A stretch of 64,000 nt of DNA from Pontibacter kalidii (GCF_026278245.1 NZ_CP111079.1:124001-188000), one strand, 5' to 3'. Counted from the stretch's first letter, positions 35,373 through 44,368 are shown. Notes: generated from the sequence alone by a model not told the origin. Translations and numbers: made by a program.

Positions 35373-35759
35373 ATGGATAACCAAGCGCGCCAGCGGCAAA
35401 TCATAGAAGACTACATCAAGGCCTATAACACCTTCGATGTGGCCGGAATGGTGAAAGACATGCACCCAGATGTGGTATTCGAGAACATCTCGGACGGGAT
35501 GACCATCCTCAAGATCCAAGGTATTTCCGGTTTCAGGACACAGGCTGAGCAGGCCACGGAGTTTTTTCAGGAGCGGGAGCAACGGGTAAAAAGCATCAGC
35601 TTTCAGGACGGCGTAGCCGAAGTGGCCATTGCTTACGAGGGTACGGTGGCTGTGGACCTGCCCAACGGCATGCAGGCGGGAGAGAAGGTAAGTATGGAAG
35701 GGAAGTCCATCTTCCACTTCTCCGGCGATAAGATCATCAAACTGCAGGATATCAGTTGA
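35373..35759 (+). CDS. SnoaL/NTF2-like family protein
   Basis: A 128-aa protein with a conical alpha-beta barrel pattern: QRQIIEDYIKAYNTFDVAGM, MHPDVVFENISDG and KSIFHFSGDKIIKLQDIS. NTF2-like folds include isomerases, hydrolases and ligand-binding proteins; no specific role can be given. It stands alone 79 bp after the saccharopine dehydrogenase-like gene. Confidence 0.8.
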   Translation: MDNQARQRQIIEDYIKAYNTFDVAGMVKDMHPDVVFENISDGMTILKIQGISGFRTQAEQATEFFQEREQRVKSISFQDGVAEVAIAYEGTVAVDLPNGMQAGEKVSMEGKSIFHFSGDKIIKLQDIS

Positions 35760-35805
35760 TGCCTGAAGACCTCACTGTGTCCGGAGGTGCTGCGAGCGTC
35801 TGGTG

Positions 35806-36519
35806 CTAGAAGGCCAGGTAATACTCCCGCAGCAGCCCTGTGAACGCTGCAGTGTACGTTACCTTATCCTCTTCTCTGATAAAGAAGTCCTTGAGGACAG
35901 GCGCTGCAGGCGCAAAAGTATACGTTTGAATGTGGCGGATGCACTTACCGCCGTGGTAGGTGTACACCTGCAACTCCTCCTGCAAGTATAAATCAGAGGC
36001 TTTGGCCAGTCTGGCAAAGTATAAAGCCTCGGCCGGGGGCAGCAGCAAGTATAACTTTCCCTGCTCCGATAGGTGCTGCTGGGCAAAGTATAAAATGTCC
36101 TCAAACAGCAGCTCGCCGGTGTGTTTGGCGGTATTCTTCGCTACATCCGGCGATTTGAGCGAGGAAAGGAAAAAGGGTGGGTTGGAAAGTATAACATCAT
36201 ACTTTGGGCGCTCCTGCCCGGCAAACTCCTGCAGGCTCTGCGGGTGCAACTGCAGCCGGTTGGCCCAGGGGCTGGCGGCAAAGTTCTCCTGCGTCTGCTG
36301 TTGCGCCTCCGGGTTTATTTCCACGGCATCTATACCTGCCTTGCTCCGCTGCGCCACCATCAGCGAGAGCAAACCGGTTCCGGCGCCAATGTCGAGTATC
36401 CGTTGCGCCTCCTCAACCGCTACATAGGCCCCAAACACGCAGGAATCGGTGCACACCTTCATAGCGCACCTGTCCTGCTCCACCCGGAACTGCTTGAACT
36501 GGAAGTAGGTGTTAGGCAT
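35806..36519 (-). CDS. trmN6: tRNA1(Val) (adenine37-N6)-methyltransferase
   Basis: TrmN6 (YfiC) methylates A37 of tRNA-Val. The 237-aa protein starts with YFQFKQFRVEQDRCAMKVCT, has SAM motif ILDIGAGTGLLSLM (41-54) and the amino-methyltransferase NPPF at 113-116. It contains seven AAGTAT words, including a close inverted pair AAAGTAT-AACATC-ATACTTT near 36187-36206. Downstream on the coding strand is a convergent NTF2-like gene; upstream lies an octamer array. Confidence 0.9.
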   Translation of the reverse strand: MPNTYFQFKQFRVEQDRCAMKVCTDSCVFGAYVAVEEAQRILDIGAGTGLLSLMVAQRSKAGIDAVEINPEAQQQTQENFAASPWANRLQLHPQSLQEFAGQERPKYDVILSNPPFFLSSLKSPDVAKNTAKHTGELLFEDILYFAQQHLSEQGKLYLLLPPAEALYFARLAKASDLYLQEELQVYTYHGGKCIRHIQTYTFAPAAPVLKDFFIREEDKVTYTAAFTGLLREYYLAF

Positions 36520-36534
36520 GGGAGGTTAGTTTTG

Positions 36535-36683
36535 AATGAGTGGGTGAGTGAATGAGTAATGGGTTTGGAATCAACACACAGGATTCCCGGAAGAAAGTAT
36601 GATGCCTTTAACAGTTGCTTAAGCTGATTCTTTTCGAGGGATAAAAAATAATTCGCTTATCCGCTCAATCACTCATTCAAAAT
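36535..36683. repeat. Inverted octamer array, AATGAGTG family
   Basis: The forward arm has AATGAGTG, GGTGAGTG, AATGAGTA (36535-36558). The reverse arm has ATTCGCTT, ATCCGCTC, AATCACTC, ATTCAAAA (36652-36683). TTTTGAATGAGTG matches the reverse complement of the right arm. About 93 bp of plain sequence lies between the arms. The array separates trmN6 from rnhA. Confidence 0.8.
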
Positions 36684-36687
36684 TGAA

Positions 36688-37152
36688 TCAGCTCGGCAGG
36701 TAGGCACCCGACTCAAAGCCCTGGTCTACGAGCAGGTTAGGGGAGAGGGCGCTGTTTACAGCCAGCACATCGCAGCGCTCGTTCTCGGGGTGGCCGGCGT
36801 GGCCGCGTATCCATACGAACTTTACCTTGTGCTTCGGGTACACGCGCAGGAAGCGGCCCCACAGATCGGCGTTGGCTTTGCCTTTAAAGCCTTTCTTCTG
36901 CCAGCCGAACACCCAGCCCTTCTCCACGGCATCCACCACATACTTGGAGTCGGAGTAAACGGTAACCGGCATGCCCGGCTTGGTAATCGCCTCCAGCCCT
37001 TTGATCACGGCCAGCAGCTCCATGCGGTTGTTGGTTGTCTTCCGGAACCCCTCCGTCAGCTCTTTCTCGTGCTGTTTCCAGCGCAAAATAGTGCCGTAGC
37101 CACCTGGTCCCGGGTTTCCGCGTGAGGCTCCGTCAGTGTATAGTTCGATCAT
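36688..37152 (-). CDS. rnhA: Ribonuclease HI
   Basis: RNase HI cuts the RNA strand of RNA-DNA hybrids. From the ATG at 37152 the protein has 154 aa and reads MIELYTDGASRGNPGPGGYG, with catalytic Asp7, Glu45 (NNRMELLAVI) and Asp68 (VYSDSKYVVD) and a late Asp in ENERCDVLA. The frame stays open upstream to 37212, but those 20 residues are encoded by the octamer array and are rejected. It is flanked by arrays on both sides. Confidence 0.95.
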   Translation of the reverse strand: MIELYTDGASRGNPGPGGYGTILRWKQHEKELTEGFRKTTNNRMELLAVIKGLEAITKPGMPVTVYSDSKYVVDAVEKGWVFGWQKKGFKGKANADLWGRFLRVYPKHKVKFVWIRGHAGHPENERCDVLAVNSALSPNLLVDQGFESGAYLPS

Positions 37153-37159
37153 ATTTTTT

Positions 37160-37233
37160 AATGAGTGAATGAGCGATTGAATGAATGAGAGAATGTTAAA
37201 AGATTCACTCATCCACTCAATCGCTCATTCAAA
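37160..37233. repeat. Inverted octamer array, AATGAGTG family, best-preserved stem
   Basis: The forward arm AATGAGTG, AATGAGCG, ATTGAATG, AATGAGAG (37160-37191) and the reverse arm ATTCACTC, ATCCACTC, AATCGCTC, ATTCAAAA (37203-37234) are in 8-nt register. Over a 29-nt alignment the arms complement at 26 positions, with a loop of about 10 nt. It fills the gap between marC and rnhA. Confidence 0.85.
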
Positions 37234-37234
37234 A

Positions 37235-37795
37235 TTACAGATTAGTCTTAAACAGTTTGATGGCGATGGCCAGCAGGATAACGCCGAAGACCTTGCGCAG
37301 CACGTCTGCCCCGCCCTTGCCCAGTTTAGCCTCTATCCAGCTGCTGGACTTGAGCACGATGTACACGAATACCAGGTTGAGCACAATACCTACCAGAACG
37401 TTGGGCAGCGAGTAGGCGGCCCGCAGCGAGAGCAGCGTCGTCATGGTGCCGGCACCCACGATGAGCGGGAAGGCCAGCGGCACAATGGAGCCGCTTTTGG
37501 CATCCGGATCGGTATGGAAAAAGTCCTTGCCCAGGATCATCTCCAGGCCGATCAGGAAGATGATAATGGCACCGGCCATGGCAAACGACTCAAAGTCGAT
37601 GCCGAAGAGCTTCAGGATAGACTGCCCCAGAAACAGGAACGCGATCATCAGGATGCCTGAAATAATGGTGGCCTTCTCTGACTCGATCCTGCCCTCGCGC
37701 TTGCGCAGGTTTATGATGATCGGGATGGAGCCGATGATATCGATCACGGCAAACAGCGTGAGCGTAACCGATGCGATTTCTTTTATGCTAAACAC
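37235..37795 (-). CDS. MarC family integral membrane protein
   Basis: A 186-aa inner-membrane protein with six hydrophobic segments. It has the family pattern FAVIDIIGSIPIIINLRKRE near the N terminus and LGKDFF plus AFPLIVGAGTMTTLLSLRAA in the middle. MarC proteins were once linked to multiple antibiotic resistance, but the function is unproven. Octamer arrays border it on both sides. It lacks any AAGTAT word. Confidence 0.92.
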   Translation of the reverse strand: MFSIKEIASVTLTLFAVIDIIGSIPIIINLRKREGRIESEKATIISGILMIAFLFLGQSILKLFGIDFESFAMAGAIIIFLIGLEMILGKDFFHTDPDAKSGSIVPLAFPLIVGAGTMTTLLSLRAAYSLPNVLVGIVLNLVFVYIVLKSSSWIEAKLGKGGADVLRKVFGVILLAIAIKLFKTNL

Positions 37796-37803
37796 AGTAG
37801 ATT

Positions 37804-37914
37804 AATGAGTTAGAGAGTTATAAAGTTAAAGAGTTAGTTATGGTTCAGGAAGCCTTCACTATTAAAATGCAAAAGAACTCCTAAACTCGCTAACTCCCAA
37901 ACTGTCTAACTCCA
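37804..37914. repeat. Inverted octamer array, AGTTAGAG family
   Basis: The forward arm AATGAGTT, AGAGAGTT, ATAAAGTT, AAAGAGTT (37804-37835) faces the reverse arm GAACTCCT, AAACTCGC, TAACTCCC, AAACTGTC, TAACTCCA (37875-37914), all in 8-nt register. The first unit mixes the AATGAG and GAGTT words. It lies between marC and the class V aminotransferase gene. Confidence 0.85.
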
Positions 37915-37915
37915 A

Positions 37916-38977
37916 TCAGGCGTAATAATGCAGGAAAAAGCGCTTCAGCTCTTCGTACTCCTCATCCTGTATGGCCGGGAAGTTGGCGATGCGGAATGTG
38001 GTGCGGGCCCAGGTGCCGTAGCCGTTGCCCAGGCGTATGTTGTGGTGCAGGGCGCGCTTCTTGGCATCATCCACCATTTTATCGTTGCCCTGCAGCGTTA
38101 GCACGGTCTTGGACCGCACCTCCTCGTTCTCTATCAGCGGCCTGAAATCGGCAAACTGCTCAAAGAAAGTATAAAGGTCCTGCGCACGGTCGGTCAGGTG
38201 CTGGTCGATGCCTTTGATAAACGGCCGGTCCTCGAGCATGCGCTTGAGCAGGTAAATGTTGAGCTCGTTGGGCGTATGCGTGGTCTGGTAGTTCAGCATC
38301 TTCTCATAGATCGGCACCAGGCTGTTGTAGTGGTTGCGCTCAGCCATCTTCTTCGCCCTGAAAATAGAGCGGGGCGAGCAGGCCATCACAGCCAGCCCTG
38401 GCGGCAGGCCAAAGCACTTCTGCACCGAGGCAAACCAGATGTCGGCCTTGATCAGCTTCAGGTTCAGGCCAGCCATGGAGGAGGTGGCATCCACCGCAAT
38501 CAGGGTGTCGCGGAAGCGGTTGTGCAGGTTCAGGATGGTGGTAGGGCTTACCTGGGTGCCGTTGGATGTCTCGTTCTGCGTAAAGCAGATCAGTTCGGTG
38601 TCGGCGCTGATCTGCAGCTCGCTCACCGGCATCGGCTCATTAAAGTCGAACTGGAAGCCCTCCGCTTCGGGGCGCAGCTTCTTGGCGTATTCAAACCACT
38701 TCTCCCCGAACGAGCCGTTGTAAATATGGAAGCTCTTCTGCTTGGTAAGGCTCTGTATCAGGATTTCCCAGCACTCGGTGGCCGAGGTAGCGAAGAAAAT
38801 GTAGTAATCCTGCGGGATGTTGAGCTTGCGCTTGATAGAGCCCACCACCGCCCGCGACACCTGCACAAATTGCTCACCCCGGTGTGGAGTGTTCAGAATG
38901 CCCTCGTCATACGCGTCTACAAGATAGGTGCGTACTTCAGGGTAAACTTTAGAGGGGCCGGGATAGAAGTTGAGCAT
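37916..38977 (-). CDS. Class V aminotransferase (phosphoserine/serine-pyruvate type)
   Basis: A 353-aa PLP enzyme of fold type I. It begins MLNFYPGPSKVYPEVRTYL, has the cofactor Asp163 in AVDATSSMAG and the PLP lysine Lys187 in WFASVQKCFGLPPGLAV. NPHRG-like TPHRGEQF and the Arg-rich C terminus fit SerC or alanine-glyoxylate aminotransferase relatives. Phosphoserine aminotransferase is plausible, but serA is not adjacent, so the symbol is left blank. Confidence 0.85.
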   Translation of the reverse strand: MLNFYPGPSKVYPEVRTYLVDAYDEGILNTPHRGEQFVQVSRAVVGSIKRKLNIPQDYYIFFATSATECWEILIQSLTKQKSFHIYNGSFGEKWFEYAKKLRPEAEGFQFDFNEPMPVSELQISADTELICFTQNETSNGTQVSPTTILNLHNRFRDTLIAVDATSSMAGLNLKLIKADIWFASVQKCFGLPPGLAVMACSPRSIFRAKKMAERNHYNSLVPIYEKMLNYQTTHTPNELNIYLLKRMLEDRPFIKGIDQHLTDRAQDLYTFFEQFADFRPLIENEEVRSKTVLTLQGNDKMVDDAKKRALHHNIRLGNGYGTWARTTFRIANFPAIQDEEYEELKRFFLHYYA

Positions 38978-39058
38978 GGGACGGTGATTTGATATAGCTT
39001 TTATGCTATATTATAAAAATTGTATTTAACGAACCTATAACGGTGCAGGTTGCGGAAA

Positions 39059-39505
39059 TCATACATTAAAGCCGATCTGTTTCGGCTTCAGGCGCTCAAA
39101 ATATTGTAGCGCAAGCCGATAGCTTTCCAGTCCGAAGCCGCTGATGCTGCCTTTGCAGTAAGGCGCGATCATACTTTTCTGCCGCCACGCCTCCCGGGCG
39201 TGGATATTGGAAATATGCACTTCCACCACCGGCGTGTCGATGGCCCTGATGGCATCCGATATGGCCACCGACGTATGGGTATAGGCACCGGCATTAAACA
39301 CGATGCCCTTGTAGCTAAAGCCCACCTCGTGCAGCTTATCAATCAGTACGCCTTCCGTGTTCGACTGGAAATACGAAAGCTCCAGCGCCGGGAACGCCGC
39401 TTGCAGCTCCTCAAAATAATCTTCGAAGGAGCGGTTGCCGTACACCGATTTCTCGCGCACCCCCAGCAAATTCAGGTTCGGGCCGTTCAGGATGAGTATC
39501 TTCAT
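39059..39505 (-). CDS. aroQ: 3-dehydroquinate dehydratase, type II
   Basis: AroQ dehydrates 3-dehydroquinate in the shikimate pathway. The ATG at 39505 gives MKILILNGPNLNLLGVREKS and 148 aa, the usual type II length; the TTG at 39520 is rejected. Catalytic features include the Tyr of the lid (KSVYGN), NAGAYTHTSVAISDAI and EVHISNIHAREAWR with the active His. It is divergent from xerD across a region holding overlapping promoters. Confidence 0.96.
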   Translation of the reverse strand: MKILILNGPNLNLLGVREKSVYGNRSFEDYFEELQAAFPALELSYFQSNTEGVLIDKLHEVGFSYKGIVFNAGAYTHTSVAISDAIRAIDTPVVEVHISNIHAREAWRQKSMIAPYCKGSISGFGLESYRLALQYFERLKPKQIGFNV

Positions 39506-39533
39506 AGTTAAAGTATCCAAATTTCCAAAGCTA

Positions 39534-39558
39534 CAAAGGTAAGGATTAACTATCTTTG
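39534..39558. promoter_or_regulatory. Divergent -7 boxes for aroQ and xerD
   Basis: On the minus strand TACCTTTG (39541-39534) points toward aroQ, 29 nt from its start. On the plus strand TATCTTTG (39551-39558) points toward xerD, 137 nt from its start. The -33 boxes are not clear. Confidence 0.5.
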
Positions 39559-39566
39559 CTTGATAA

Positions 39567-39690
39567 TAATTGTTTAATTGTTGGGCAGCTAAATTGTTGG
39601 ATCAGGATGAAAGAATGCGCAGGATTAAGATTCCCTCATTCAAAACTCTCTAACTCTCTAACTCCTAAACTCTCTAACTCCCAAACTCCC
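39567..39690. repeat. Composite word array before xerD
   Basis: Three word families occur in a row: TAATTGTT, TAATTGTT, GGGCAGCT, AAATTGTT (39567-39598), then CAGGAT-type words and CTCATTCA (39600-39640), then six AAACTCTC/TAACTCTC units (39643-39690). The octamer register is exact within each block. The array ends 4 nt before the xerD GTG, so it would lie in the mRNA leader. Confidence 0.8.
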
Positions 39691-39694
39691 AACC

Positions 39695-40594
39695 GTGAAC
39701 TGGCGCATCTGCAGCAAGCAATTCGAGGAATACCTGAAACTGGAGAAGTCGCTCTCGCGCCACTCGGTGGAGGCTTACGGGCGCGATGTGCGCAAATTGG
39801 TCGAGTTCCTGGATGCGCGCGGGCTGCAGGTATCCCCGGAGGATATAACGCCGGCCATACTTCGTGATTTCCTGGAGTGGATAAACGAGCTGGGCATGAC
39901 GCCGCACTCGCAGGCCCGTACCCTCTCCGGCATCCGCGCCTTTTACAAGTTCCTCATCATGGAGGACATGATGCAGACCGACCCCACCGACACCATCGAG
40001 GCCCCGAAGCTGAGCCGGAAATTGCCCGACACGCTCGCCTTCCATGAGATTGAGGAGTTGCTGGCGGCCATCGACCTCTCCACGCCCGAGGGCACCCGCA
40101 ACCGCGCTATGCTGGAAACGCTCTATAGCTCCGGCCTCCGCGTCTCGGAGCTGCTGGACCTGCGCATCAGCAATTTGTATGAAGATGCCGGGTTCCTAAA
40201 GATTTCCGGTAAAGGAGAGAAAGAGCGCCTGGTGCCGATCGGGCGCGATGCGCTGAAGCACATAAAACTTTACCGCGAGGGCATCCGCTGCCACCTCAAC
40301 ATCAAGAAAGGGCATGAGGATATCCTCTTCCTCAACCGCCGGGGCGCTAAAATGACGCGCGTGATGGTATTCACCATTATCAAAGATTTGGCAGCAAAGG
40401 CCGGTATCCAGAAAACGGTGAGCCCCCACACCTTCCGCCACTCCTTTGCCACGCACCTAATTGAGGGCGGTGCCGATCTGCGCGCCGTGCAGGAGATGCT
40501 GGGCCACGAGTCCATCACCACCACTGAGATTTACACCCACCTCGACCGCGATTACCTCAAGCAGGTAATTAAGGATTACCACCCACGAAGCTGA
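39695..40594 (+). CDS. xerD: Tyrosine recombinase XerD/XerC type
   Basis: Xer recombinases resolve chromosome dimers at dif, together with FtsK. The GTG at 39695 gives 299 aa. The catalytic set is complete: Arg149 (SSGLRVSELL), Lys173 (SGKGEKER), His245 and Arg248 (SPHTFRHSFATHL), His271 (LGHESI) and Tyr280 (TEIYTHLD). The N-terminal SAM-like domain is present. No integron or phage genes surround it, so a housekeeping role is likely. ftsK lies 4 kb downstream on the same strand. Confidence 0.93.
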   Translation: MNWRICSKQFEEYLKLEKSLSRHSVEAYGRDVRKLVEFLDARGLQVSPEDITPAILRDFLEWINELGMTPHSQARTLSGIRAFYKFLIMEDMMQTDPTDTIEAPKLSRKLPDTLAFHEIEELLAAIDLSTPEGTRNRAMLETLYSSGLRVSELLDLRISNLYEDAGFLKISGKGEKERLVPIGRDALKHIKLYREGIRCHLNIKKGHEDILFLNRRGAKMTRVMVFTIIKDLAAKAGIQKTVSPHTFRHSFATHLIEGGADLRAVQEMLGHESITTTEIYTHLDRDYLKQVIKDYHPRS

Positions 40595-40626
40595 TAAAGT
40601 ATAAGTATAGCTAAGCGCACACAACG

Positions 40627-41340
40627 ATGGCAGAACCACACGCAACCAACGGGTCCGGTTTTAAGGAGTTTCTGCCCGAATTTGTGTACGGTGGCATAGA
40701 CGGAGCCATTACCACCTTTGCCGTGGTGGCCGGTGCCACAGGTGCCAATTTTGATATTCCGGTGGTCATCATACTTGGTTTTGCCAACCTGGTGGCAGAT
40801 GGCTTCTCCATGTCGGTAGGCAACTTTTTCTCTTCCAAGGCAAGCGTGGATGCCTACGACAAGCATAAAGCCACAGAGTACTGGGAGATCGAGAACCTGC
40901 GGGAGACAGAGGTGGAGGAGATCCGCGACATTTACCGGAAGAAAGGATTTGAGGGGGAGCTGCTGGAGCAGGTGGTGGGCGTGATCACTTCTAACAGGGA
41001 CGTATGGGTGGATACGATGATGAAGGAGGAACTGGAGCTATCCAAAGACCGCAAATCTCCTTACCAAACGGCCGGCATGACCTTTTTCTCTTTCCTGCTG
41101 ATAGGGTTCATACCTTTGGCAGCTTATGTTTTTGCCTTGCTCTTTAATACCAGTCAGGACAACCTGTTTCTCTACGCCTGCCTGCTCACGGGCGTGGCGC
41201 TAAGTATAATCGGGGTGCTCAAGAGCGCGGTCAACAACAAAAATGTGCTGCAGGGCGTGGCTGAAACACTCTTTCTTGGCGGCATAGCAGCCATCCTAGC
41301 CTACTTCGCCGGGGATTTTCTGGAAAACCTGTTCAGGTGA
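40627..41340 (+). CDS. VIT1/CCC1 family transporter
   Basis: A 237-aa membrane protein of the vacuolar iron transporter family, which exports iron or manganese from the cytosol. The first helix region reads FVYGGIDGAITTFAVVAGAT, followed by VIILGFANLVADGFSMSVGN, both strong signatures. A cytoplasmic helical segment (YWEIENLRETEVEEIRDIY) carries acidic metal-binding residues. Three more hydrophobic segments follow. It is 32 bp after xerD. Confidence 0.9.
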   Translation: MAEPHATNGSGFKEFLPEFVYGGIDGAITTFAVVAGATGANFDIPVVIILGFANLVADGFSMSVGNFFSSKASVDAYDKHKATEYWEIENLRETEVEEIRDIYRKKGFEGELLEQVVGVITSNRDVWVDTMMKEELELSKDRKSPYQTAGMTFFSFLLIGFIPLAAYVFALLFNTSQDNLFLYACLLTGVALSIIGVLKSAVNNKNVLQGVAETLFLGGIAAILAYFAGDFLENLFR

Positions 41341-41411
41341 TGCGGTTGCATCTGTACTTTTATACTTGCTTTAAGTTTCCTGAACCAGCTGGCCAACTAA
41401 TCAGATTACAA

Positions 41412-41419
41412 TATCTTTG
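41412..41419 (+). promoter_or_regulatory. -7 box before the hexosaminidase gene
   Basis: TATCTTTG is an exact -7 match about 73 nt before the preferred start. No good -33 partner is visible. Confidence 0.4.
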
Positions 41420-41491
41420 CCCCAGAGCAGTTATTCACGTTAGTGCCGGATGCACAGCAATCTTTATACTTACTACACCCTGATACATCAA

Positions 41492-43135
41492 ATGAAGCGA
41501 TCTCTTTGCAGCCTTACGTTTGTTTTATTTCTCTTTATTCCTTTTCTCGCACTACCCCAATCCATAGGAGACATTACGCCTGCACCTGTGCAGGTTAACC
41601 AGAAGGGTAGAGGGCATGTCACCATTAACCGGGAAGCACAGATTGTGTATGATGCGCAGTTTGCGGACCAGGCCGCTTATCTGGAGGAAATGCTGGCTGC
41701 CCAGACCGGGATGCGCCTGGCCCTACAGCCGAACAACCGGCAGAAAAGCGCTGCCAGCCACCGCATACGCCTGCTGTTTGGTGGGCGGGCTATCACAAAG
41801 GCGGAAATGTATACCTTAACCGTTTCGGGTAAAGATGTCATCATCAGGGCTAAAGATACAGGCGGTATGGTATACGGTATCCAGACACTGCTGCAGCTCT
41901 TCCCGCTGGAGCAGGTAGCCGAAGTGAGGATTCCTAACGTGGAGATAAAAGACTATCCGCGCTTTTCCTACAGGGGCATGCACCTGGACGTGGTACGGCA
42001 TATGTTTCCGCTTGAGTTCATCAAAAAGTATATCGACTACCTTGCCTTCCATAAATTCAACACCTTCCACTGGCACCTGACCGACGACCAGGGGTGGCGC
42101 ATCGAAATAGAGTCTTACCCCAAACTTAACACCATCGGTTCCTGGCGCGAGGCAACCCTGATTGGCCACTTTAAAGATGCGCCCGCCCGCTATGACTCGA
42201 CCCGCTATGGCGGCTATTACACCAAGGAGGAGGTGCGCGAGGTAATTCGCTATGCAGCAGTCCGCGGGATCAGTATCATTCCTGAAATAGACATACCTGG
42301 CCATAGCCGGGCTACCATAGCGGCCTATCCGGAGTTTAGCACCCGCCCCGATACTACCTGGAATGTGGCGACCACCTGGGGCATGTACAACCGCCAGAAC
42401 AACGTGCTGCAGCCAAACCCCGCTACCTTTAAGTTCCTGGAGACGGTTTTTCAAGAGGTGGCAGAGCTGTTTCCGGCCCCGTACTTCCACCTGGGTGGGG
42501 ATGAGTGCAGCAAAATGTGGTGGAAAGCTGACCCGGTTTCGCAGCAGTTTATCCAAGACCACAACCTGAAAGATGAGAAGGGGCTGCAGACCTACTTTGT
42601 GGAGCAGGTGGCCGGATACCTCAACGCCAAAGGCAAGAAAGTAATTGGCTGGCACGAGATACTGGAAGGCGACCTGAACACCTCCACCCTGATCATGAAC
42701 TGGGGAGGGGAGAAGGAAGGTATAGCCGCTGCTACGCGTGGGCACCAGGTGATCATGTCGCCGGGCAAGCCGCTGTACTTTGACCACTACCAGTCCAAAG
42801 ACCCCAGCGACAGCCTGGCCATTCATGGTTACAATCCGGTAGATGCGGTATACGCTTTTGAGCCGGTGCCTGACACGCTGCGCAAACTCAACCTGGACCA
42901 CTACATCATAGGCGCGCAAGGCAATGTATGGACCGAATACATGGGTAGCCCGGCCAAGGTGGAGTACATGATCTTCCCAAGAATGACGGCCCTGAGTGAG
43001 GTGCTCTGGTCCCCACGCCACAAGAGAGATTACCAGGACTTCAAAAGGAGGCTTGAACAAGCCATCATCCCGCGGTATGAGTATTGGGGAGCTGCCTATT
43101 TCCGTAATTTTGAGCAATGGACGGCGGAGAAGTAA
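41492..43135 (+). CDS. Beta-N-acetylhexosaminidase, GH20, secreted
   Basis: It releases terminal N-acetylglucosamine or N-acetylgalactosamine from chitin fragments or glycans. From the ATG at 41492 (the frame opens at 41450) there are 547 aa with a signal peptide (MKRSLCSLTFVLFLFIPFLA). A GH20b-like domain precedes the barrel, which contains YRGMHLDVVRHMFP, FHWHLTDDQGWRIEI and the catalytic Asp337-Glu338 in HLGGDECSKMWW. It lacks a T9SS tail, so it is probably periplasmic or at the outer membrane. It is a single gene, with no chitin-use cluster nearby. Confidence 0.95.
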   Translation: MKRSLCSLTFVLFLFIPFLALPQSIGDITPAPVQVNQKGRGHVTINREAQIVYDAQFADQAAYLEEMLAAQTGMRLALQPNNRQKSAASHRIRLLFGGRAITKAEMYTLTVSGKDVIIRAKDTGGMVYGIQTLLQLFPLEQVAEVRIPNVEIKDYPRFSYRGMHLDVVRHMFPLEFIKKYIDYLAFHKFNTFHWHLTDDQGWRIEIESYPKLNTIGSWREATLIGHFKDAPARYDSTRYGGYYTKEEVREVIRYAAVRGISIIPEIDIPGHSRATIAAYPEFSTRPDTTWNVATTWGMYNRQNNVLQPNPATFKFLETVFQEVAELFPAPYFHLGGDECSKMWWKADPVSQQFIQDHNLKDEKGLQTYFVEQVAGYLNAKGKKVIGWHEILEGDLNTSTLIMNWGGEKEGIAAATRGHQVIMSPGKPLYFDHYQSKDPSDSLAIHGYNPVDAVYAFEPVPDTLRKLNLDHYIIGAQGNVWTEYMGSPAKVEYMIFPRMTALSEVLWSPRHKRDYQDFKRRLEQAIIPRYEYWGAAYFRNFEQWTAEK

Positions 43136-43299
43136 AGAAGGGCGACACAAACTGTTTCTGAATCCGGGCAGCTTTGCTAGCGCAGGCAAGGGAGAGATTC
43201 TTCTGCTGGCTCAGGGTGGGGCAGGAGGCAAAGTGGCCCTCCTCAGAGCTTGCTTATCTAAAAGATCCGCTTTACCCAACAATCATTAAATCCTAATCC

Positions 43300-43307
43300 T
43301 ATCTTTG
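43300..43307 (+). promoter_or_regulatory. -7 box before pyrD
   Basis: TATCTTTG is an exact match 29 nt before the pyrD GTG; the -33 region is poor. An AAGTATAA word lies between box and gene. Confidence 0.45.
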
Positions 43308-43336
43308 CAGGCAAGTATAACCTAACCTGATACGCC

Positions 43337-44368
43337 GTGTATAAAAGCCTGCTGCGCCCGCTGCTTTTCCAGCTCGACCCTGAAAAAGTGCATTACCTGT
43401 CTACCGACGCCCTGCGCGCCTCCCTGAGACTGCCTTTTGCTAAAAGCATTGCCGAAAGTATGTTTAAGGTGGAGGACACGAGGCTGGAGCGCGAGTTGTT
43501 TGGCCTAAGGTTCCCGAACCCGGTGGGCCTGGCTGCAGGCTTTGATAAGGACGCGATGCTGGTGGACGAACTGGCCGAACTGGGCTTTGGCTTTGTGGAA
43601 ATCGGCACCCTGACGCCGAAACCACAGGCTGGTAACGACAAGCCGCGCCTGTTCCGCCTGCCGCAGGACCAAGCCATCATCAACCGCATGGGCTTCAACA
43701 ACCAGGGCGTGGACGCTGCCGTGCGGAGGCTGGAGCAGCGCAAGAGCAATATCATCGTGGGCGGCAACATTGGCAAGAACAAGGTGACGCCAAACGAGGA
43801 GGCGCTCAGCGACTACTTGTACTGCTTCAGGGCACTGTTCCACGTGGTGGATTACTTTGTGGTGAACGTGAGCTCGCCCAACACGCCGGACCTGCGCGCC
43901 CTGCAGGACAAGGAGCCGCTACAGAGGCTGCTGGTGTCGCTGCAGGAGGAGAACCAGAAGATGGGCACCCCCAAACCACTGCTGCTCAAAATAGCCCCGG
44001 ACCTGAACCTGGACCAGCTCAACGACATCATCGCGATCGCTCAGGAAGCCAAGCTCAGCGGCATCATCGCCACGAACACCACCATCAGCCGCCAGGGCCT
44101 GCAAACGGCGGAGGCGCGGGTGCAGGAGATCGGCATGGGCGGCCTGAGCGGAAAGCCACTGACGACACCATCCACACAAATAATACAGCACCTGCGCACG
44201 TTTTTGCCCCCTGAAATTCGTCTGATCGGGGTGGGTGGCATCATGACGGCGCAGGACGCGATCGATAAAGTGAACGCCGGTGCCGACCTGGTGCAGCTTT
44301 ACACCGGTTTCATCTACGAGGGCCCCTCCCTGGTAAGCCAGATCAATAAAAAATTACTTTCCAGATAA
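43337..44368 (+). CDS. pyrD: Dihydroorotate dehydrogenase (quinone), class 2
   Basis: PyrD oxidises dihydroorotate to orotate and passes electrons to the quinone pool. The 343-aa protein begins at a GTG and has the class 2 N-terminal helical domain ([20 protein letters not shown]). FMN-site motifs [34 protein letters not shown] and [12 protein letters not shown] follow. The class 2 catalytic base Ser is in the VNVSSPN motif. pyrF lies 5 kb downstream, not in the same unit. Confidence 0.96.
   Translation: MYKSLLRPLLFQLDPEKVHYLSTDALRASLRLPFAKSIAESMFKVEDTRLERELFGLRFPNPVGLAAGFDKDAMLVDELAELGFGFVEIGTLTPKPQAGNDKPRLFRLPQDQAIINRMGFNNQGVDAAVRRLEQRKSNIIVGGNIGKNKVTPNEEALSDYLYCFRALFHVVDYFVVNVSSPNTPDLRALQDKEPLQRLLVSLQEENQKMGTPKPLLLKIAPDLNLDQLNDIIAIAQEAKLSGIIATNTTISRQGLQTAEARVQEIGMGGLSGKPLTTPSTQIIQHLRTFLPPEIRLIGVGGIMTAQDAIDKVNAGADLVQLYTGFIYEGPSLVSQINKKLLSR

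Noticed and set aside
37153..37212. 20-residue N-terminal extension of RNase HI
   Set aside because: It is encoded by the octamer array, and the protein from 37152 has the standard family start and length.
39695..40594. xerD as an integron or phage integrase
   Set aside because: The catalytic set, 299-aa length and plain housekeeping neighbours fit XerC/D; no att-like repeats or cassette genes are seen.
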